From: an uncultured Capnocytophaga sp. | Lineage (GTDB): Bacteria > Bacteroidota > Bacteroidia > Flavobacteriales > Flavobacteriaceae | Assembly (NCBI GenBank): GCA_915070235.1 | Contig: CAJZFM010000011.1 | Coordinates: forward strand, 1-17,662 | DNA: 17,662 nt | Direction: 5' to 3' | Shown here: piece by piece, positions 14,512 to 17,662 of the stretch | Position numbering within the stretch: the first letter of the stretch is position 1 | How the letters are laid out: every line of letters starts with the position of its first letter | Position numbers and translations under genes: made by a program | The notes under the pieces: model-generated | Told to the model about the DNA's origin: nothing | Databases searched by the model: none | Seen by the model: only the letters and a program-made list of their open reading frames with translations

Positions 14512-16107
14512 TCAGATGATTAGGGGCACCTTTATCACAAAAGTACTTCCCTTTCCCTTTTCACTCTCGGCATATACCTCTCCATCGTGGTATTTTACGA
14601 TGCGTTTTACATAGGCCAATCCCAATCCATGTCCCTTCACATTGTGCAAATCGCCTGTATGTTCGCGATAGAATTTGTCAAAAATCTTTTTCAGTACTGC
14701 CTTGCTCATTCCTTGTCCTTTGTCCTGAATACGGATAACCAATTTGTTATGAGCCACTTCAGTATATACATCTATATCAGGAGCCTCAGGTGAGTACTTA
14801 ATAGCGTTCTCTAATATATTGACAATCACATTGGTAAAGTGCATTTCGTTAGCCAGTATATCAGAGTTTTCTGCCTGTAAATGCTTCTTTATCCTACCCT
14901 TACGATCATCTATCAAAAGTTGTACATGGGCTATGGCATTCTCTATCAGTTCATGTGCATCAAGCGGTTCTTTTTCTATCTCCACTTGGTTTTTGTCCAA
15001 TTTTGAGATCTGTAATACATTCTCCACATGGGCGTGCATACGTTTGTTTTCGTCGCGCAGCATCTTGAGGTAGAAGGACATCTTCTCTGGATCGCTCATC
15101 ACCTGTGGGTTCTTCATCGCATCAAGAGCCAAATTGATGGTAGCAATAGGTGTCTTGAACTCATGGGTCATGTTGTTAATGAAATCGGTCTTGATCTCAT
15201 TAATCTGCTTTTGAGTACGCATCTGGATAAAGGTCTTAGCAAAAGCCCAAATAATTATCGCTGTGAATATGAATACCCATACAGCCAGCATAATCACCGA
15301 AGAGAGCAGGTAGCGCTGCCTATCAGGGAAATGTACCTGTAACTCATAATGTGAATCTCCCGCCTGATTTCTCAGCAAAGCAATGGTGTATATATTCTTT
15401 GCATTGGGGTCAAACCGCGCAGAGACAACACTGGTCATTTGCTTGTCCTTGGGGAGCGACCTATCATAGATAGCAAACTCAAAATCCAAGTTTAAACCTC
15501 TGTTTCTAAGTTCTCTTTCCAAAAGAACGTCCAACTGAGGTGCTGTAATCCTATTCTCTATAGAGAGCTTGGCCGATACCTCACGGAACAGCTCCTCGAA
15601 CATAGCCTTGTCAAAGGAAGTGATACGACCTGTCTTTTCCTTAATAGTAGTACTATTAAAGCGCTGTCCGTCCAATCCCTGACTGGGGCCAAAGGTTCGT
15701 GAAGTCTGTTTGCTTACATAGTTACGTATCTGAGTGGTGTCCCCCTTGGGCAAGTTGAACAACTCCGAAGGTACTGTATATCCCTCCTCCAATACTTGAT
15801 GCTTGTAAGTGAATGTCTCCTTGGTATTCTTATTCTCTTGTACAAAAACCAAATCACGAATCTGTGAAGATTTCAAAGAACCTAAGCTATCTTTCCCTTT
15901 TAACTCTATAAATCGGGTAATATACTTGTTAATTTCTTTCAGTTCTACCGATTCTGCGACCGAGTTCAGTGCCTGTTGTACCGAATGTGTAAAGGCTTCT
16001 TCTTTATTATCAATAGAACTCTTTACCCAATAAAACTGAATAGATATGAGACCTATAAGCGCTATAGGCATCAAAATTAAAGCTATGATATAACTTCTCT
16101 TATTCAT
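14512..16107 (-). CDS. sensor histidine kinase, RprX type
   Basis: A 531-residue inner-membrane histidine kinase. Two membrane segments (about 7-28 and 267-290) flank a periplasmic sensor domain of about 235 residues that I cannot assign to a named domain. No separate HAMP domain is evident; the second helix runs straight into the dimerisation helix. The H-box is NMTHEFKTP with phospho-acceptor His315, followed by the ATPase domain with N-box NILENAIKYS (Asn434), G1 DKGQGM (462-467), an F-box near KIFDKFYRE, and G2 GHGLGL (492-497). All catalytic elements are intact. It is transcribed before its regulator. The architecture matches the RprX family. A -7 promoter box lies only four bases before the ATG, hinting at a leaderless mRNA. 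Confidence 0.94.
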   Translation of the reverse strand: MNKRSYIIALILMPIALIGLISIQFYWVKSSIDNKEEAFTHSVQQALNSVAESVELKEINKYITRFIELKGKDSLGSLKSSQIRDLVFVQENKNTKETFTYKHQVLEEGYTVPSELFNLPKGDTTQIRNYVSKQTSRTFGPSQGLDGQRFNSTTIKEKTGRITSFDKAMFEELFREVSAKLSIENRITAPQLDVLLERELRNRGLNLDFEFAIYDRSLPKDKQMTSVVSARFDPNAKNIYTIALLRNQAGDSHYELQVHFPDRQRYLLSSVIMLAVWVFIFTAIIIWAFAKTFIQMRTQKQINEIKTDFINNMTHEFKTPIATINLALDAMKNPQVMSDPEKMSFYLKMLRDENKRMHAHVENVLQISKLDKNQVEIEKEPLDAHELIENAIAHVQLLIDDRKGRIKKHLQAENSDILANEMHFTNVIVNILENAIKYSPEAPDIDVYTEVAHNKLVIRIQDKGQGMSKAVLKKIFDKFYREHTGDLHNVKGHGLGLAYVKRIVKYHDGEVYAESEKGKGSTFVIKVPLII

Positions 16108-16111
16108 CAGG

Positions 16112-16119
16112 CAAAATTA
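16112..16119 (-). promoter_or_regulatory. -7 promoter box immediately before the kinase ATG
   Basis: The minus strand reads TAATTTTG, an exact TAnnTTTG match, ending four bases before the ATG at 16107. If used, transcription would begin at or within a few bases of the start codon. No TTG is seen 17-23 bases upstream; that stretch is almost all A and T. Confidence 0.45.
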
Positions 16120-16174
16120 TAATTATTTTTTTGATATATTTAGTTTTTAACAATGTTTAACTTTTTGGTTAATT

Positions 16175-16777
16175 TTATGCGTTTTCATCTATCATTTCCA
16201 TTATTTTACAATGGATTGTTTGGATTTTATCTAAATTTCTACTGAAATCGCCATTATCTACAACAAATGTTGATAATTTTATTCTATTTTCATCATTCCA
16301 TTGATTTTTTATTCTTTTTTCAACAGTTTTTCTATCAATCTTATCACGGAGCATAACCCTACAAATACGTTCCTCTAAGGGAGCCGTTACGGTAATAATA
16401 TAATCGCAATCCTTATAGGAACCACTCTCAAAGAGTATGGCTGACTCTTTGATGACATAGGGGCTATGCTGCTCTTCTCTCCATCTTTCAAAGTCCTGCT
16501 GTACATAAGGGTGTATCAGTTTATTCAGGGCTTGGAGCTTTTCGGGAGTGGAAAAGACAATACTTGCCACAAAAGACGTGTTGTACTTTCCCTCCACAAA
16601 GGCTTCTTCTCCCAAAAGGGCTTTTATCTCCTGCTGCAAACGGTTGTCCTGAGCAATGAGCTCTTTGGCCTTGGTATCGGCTATATAAATAGGTATGGCA
16701 AACTGTGAGGCGAAGAGATTCGCTATAGTAGTCTTGCCACTGCCTATGCCTCCTGTGAGTCCTACGGTTGTCATCAT
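16175..16777 (-). CDS. coaE: dephospho-CoA kinase
   Basis: CoaE performs the last step of coenzyme A synthesis, ATP-dependent phosphorylation of the 3'-hydroxyl of dephospho-CoA, in the cytoplasm. The 200-residue product has the P-loop GGIGSGKTT (9-17) at the N-terminus, the following I-A-D-x-x-A-K-E-L segment (about 32-40), the I-H-P motif near 88, the E-S-A-I-L-F-E-S-G segment (about 111-119) and the R-D-K-x-x-R-K-x-V-E-x-R-I-K-N-Q lid region (about 144-159). Length is normal for the family. The start at 16777 gives a four-base ATGA overlap with the upstream YbbR-domain gene; a second ATG follows immediately at 16774, and either could be used. The two genes are clearly coupled in translation. 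Confidence 0.95.
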   Translation of the reverse strand: MMTTVGLTGGIGSGKTTIANLFASQFAIPIYIADTKAKELIAQDNRLQQEIKALLGEEAFVEGKYNTSFVASIVFSTPEKLQALNKLIHPYVQQDFERWREEQHSPYVIKESAILFESGSYKDCDYIITVTAPLEERICRVMLRDKIDRKTVEKRIKNQWNDENRIKLSTFVVDNGDFSRNLDKIQTIHCKIMEMIDENA

Positions 16778-17662
16778 GGGTGTATTATAAGATATTCTAC
16801 CTGTGTCTCCTGCTTGAGGGTAACCTCTACTGATAGGGGCTTCTTATATACCTCAAGGGGAATGGTCTGTTCCTTACGCTTGTTATAGTCCGCCACCACT
16901 ACAATATCGGAGGACTTGAGGTTTCGTATGGTTTCCATATTTCCCGATAGGAGTACAGTGGTTTTCTCTGGGAGTAACTCCACTTGAGTGGTCAGTGGCT
17001 GATGAAGCAACTGTATAGGTACTTCCATGAGTTGTTCTGTAACACGAATGATCTGTAACGAATAGCTTACCTTATTGGTATTATAGTGTATCTTTAAGGT
17101 ACTTTTCAGGGGAATTTCTCCTGAAAAAGAATTGGTTACATTCTTCTTACTTGTTAGCTTTAGGTAAAGTCCCGTAAGGGTGTCCAAGTCCTGTTCCAAA
17201 CCACTCACCTGAACTGAATCAGGGAATACTTGATAAGTATCTATGCGATGATCTTCCTGCAAGGGAAACATGAACTGCAATCTTACAGGTACTTTCTTCT
17301 GCTGCATTTTCTGATAATGGATACTTAGGGTATCAGGCTGGATACTCAGCAGCTTTACCTCTGGGAAATACTTTTTGTTGATTTGACTGAGCATACTTGG
17401 GGTAAATATATACTTATCCTTACCTACCTTTCTAAGTTCGCTAATATTGACCGAAATAGCAGGCGTGGAGAAAGCATACTTAAATAGGGCGAACCCCTCC
17501 CCTTCCAATTCCACTTTTACAGAAAAGGGTGTCTGAGCATCAATGAACTCACGAGAGGGTATTTCCTTATAACTCAGCTTCACTGTATAGAGCTGAGTAG
17601 CTTGCTTAGATAGGTTTCCTACCAGCCATGTAAGGGCTGCCCAGCCTATACAAAAGAGCATT
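16774..17662 (-). CDS. YbbR-like domain protein (5' end beyond window)
   Basis: About 295 residues of a membrane-anchored extracytoplasmic protein with YbbR/CdaR-like repeats. A hydrophobic segment at the visible start (FCIGWAALTWLVGNLSKQAT, with the W-x-x-x-N-L-S-K pattern typical of the Bacteroidota form) is followed by beta-rich YbbR-like modules, for example around V-P-V-R-L-Q-F and the F-P-D-S-V-Q-V-S-G segment, and around V-P-I-Q-L-L with L-L-P-E-K-T-T-V-L-L-S-G. In Firmicutes such proteins regulate the diadenylate cyclase CdaA; whether that holds here is unknown. An ATG lies at 17661, one base from the window edge, but it falls in mid-helix, so the true start is probably outside and the gene should be treated as partial. 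It overlaps coaE by four bases, the linkage usual in this phylum. Confidence 0.85.
   Translation of the reverse strand, partial: MLFCIGWAALTWLVGNLSKQATQLYTVKLSYKEIPSREFIDAQTPFSVKVELEGEGFALFKYAFSTPAISVNISELRKVGKDKYIFTPSMLSQINKKYFPEVKLLSIQPDTLSIHYQKMQQKKVPVRLQFMFPLQEDHRIDTYQVFPDSVQVSGLEQDLDTLTGLYLKLTSKKNVTNSFSGEIPLKSTLKIHYNTNKVSYSLQIIRVTEQLMEVPIQLLHQPLTTQVELLPEKTTVLLSGNMETIRNLKSSDIVVVADYNKRKEQTIPLEVYKKPLSVEVTLKQETQVEYLIIHP

Noticed and set aside
16157..16172. Inverted repeat TTAAC/GTTAA after coaE as a terminator
   Set aside because: Only five A/T-rich pairs with no T run on the minus strand; such repeats are expected by chance in this spacer.
1..17662. A new defence, CRISPR, secretion or biosynthetic system
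   Set aside because: I looked on both strands for spaced repeats, toxin-antitoxin-like small pairs, nuclease/helicase sets and large modular enzymes. The genes are identifiable housekeeping or widespread families and do not form such a system.

Overview
The window looks like ordinary chromosome from a member of the Bacteroidota, most likely a Flavobacteriia and possibly a Capnocytophaga-like organism. The evidence is the repeated TAnnTTTG -7 promoter boxes, the near absence of Shine-Dalgarno sequences, gene pairings typical of the phylum (coiled-coil protein/zapA/rny, YbbR/coaE, an RprX/RprY-like two-component pair, compact pabB-pabC) and moderate to low GC with AT-rich spacers. The genus is a guess; the phylum is well supported. 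I see no CRISPR array, transposase, prophage, tRNA or rRNA.

Layout. (1) Positions 1-2495, minus strand: a small coiled-coil gene, zapA, a structured RNA whose fold and position match 6S RNA (ssrS), then rny (RNase Y). This is the most interesting part, because the RNA is visible only from its folding and the rny frame runs open into it. (2) 2554-3128, plus: an isochorismatase-type cysteine hydrolase, converging tail to tail with dnaB (3130-4752, minus), whose C-terminal tail carries a 21-bp tandem repeat. (3) 4753-5198: an AT-rich divergent intergenic region. (4) 5199-8141, plus: tightly packed long-chain acyl-CoA synthetase, a pRiA4b Orf3-like acidic protein and a rhomboid protease. (5) 8127-10886, plus: a promoter, a nucleoid-associated protein, pabB and pabC, all nearly touching. 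(6) 10833-13095, minus: a FabH-type ketoacyl-ACP synthase III, overlapping pabC tail to tail by 54 bp, and sucC, separated by a strong hairpin terminator. (7) 13199-16119, minus: rnpA, then the RprY-like regulator and the RprX-like kinase (kinase transcribed first). (8) 16174-17662, minus: coaE, preceded by a YbbR-domain protein cut by the window edge.

Most genes are housekeeping: RNA decay and processing (rny, rnpA, 6S RNA), division and replication (zapA and its partner, dnaB), fatty acid activation and synthesis (acyl-CoA synthetase, FabH), folate precursor synthesis (pabB, pabC), the TCA cycle (sucC) and CoA synthesis (coaE). I do not see a new defence, mobile or biosynthetic system. The items most worth checking are the 6S RNA locus, the zapA-linked coiled-coil protein, the possibly leaderless kinase mRNA, the dnaB tail repeat and the pabC/fabH antisense overlap.
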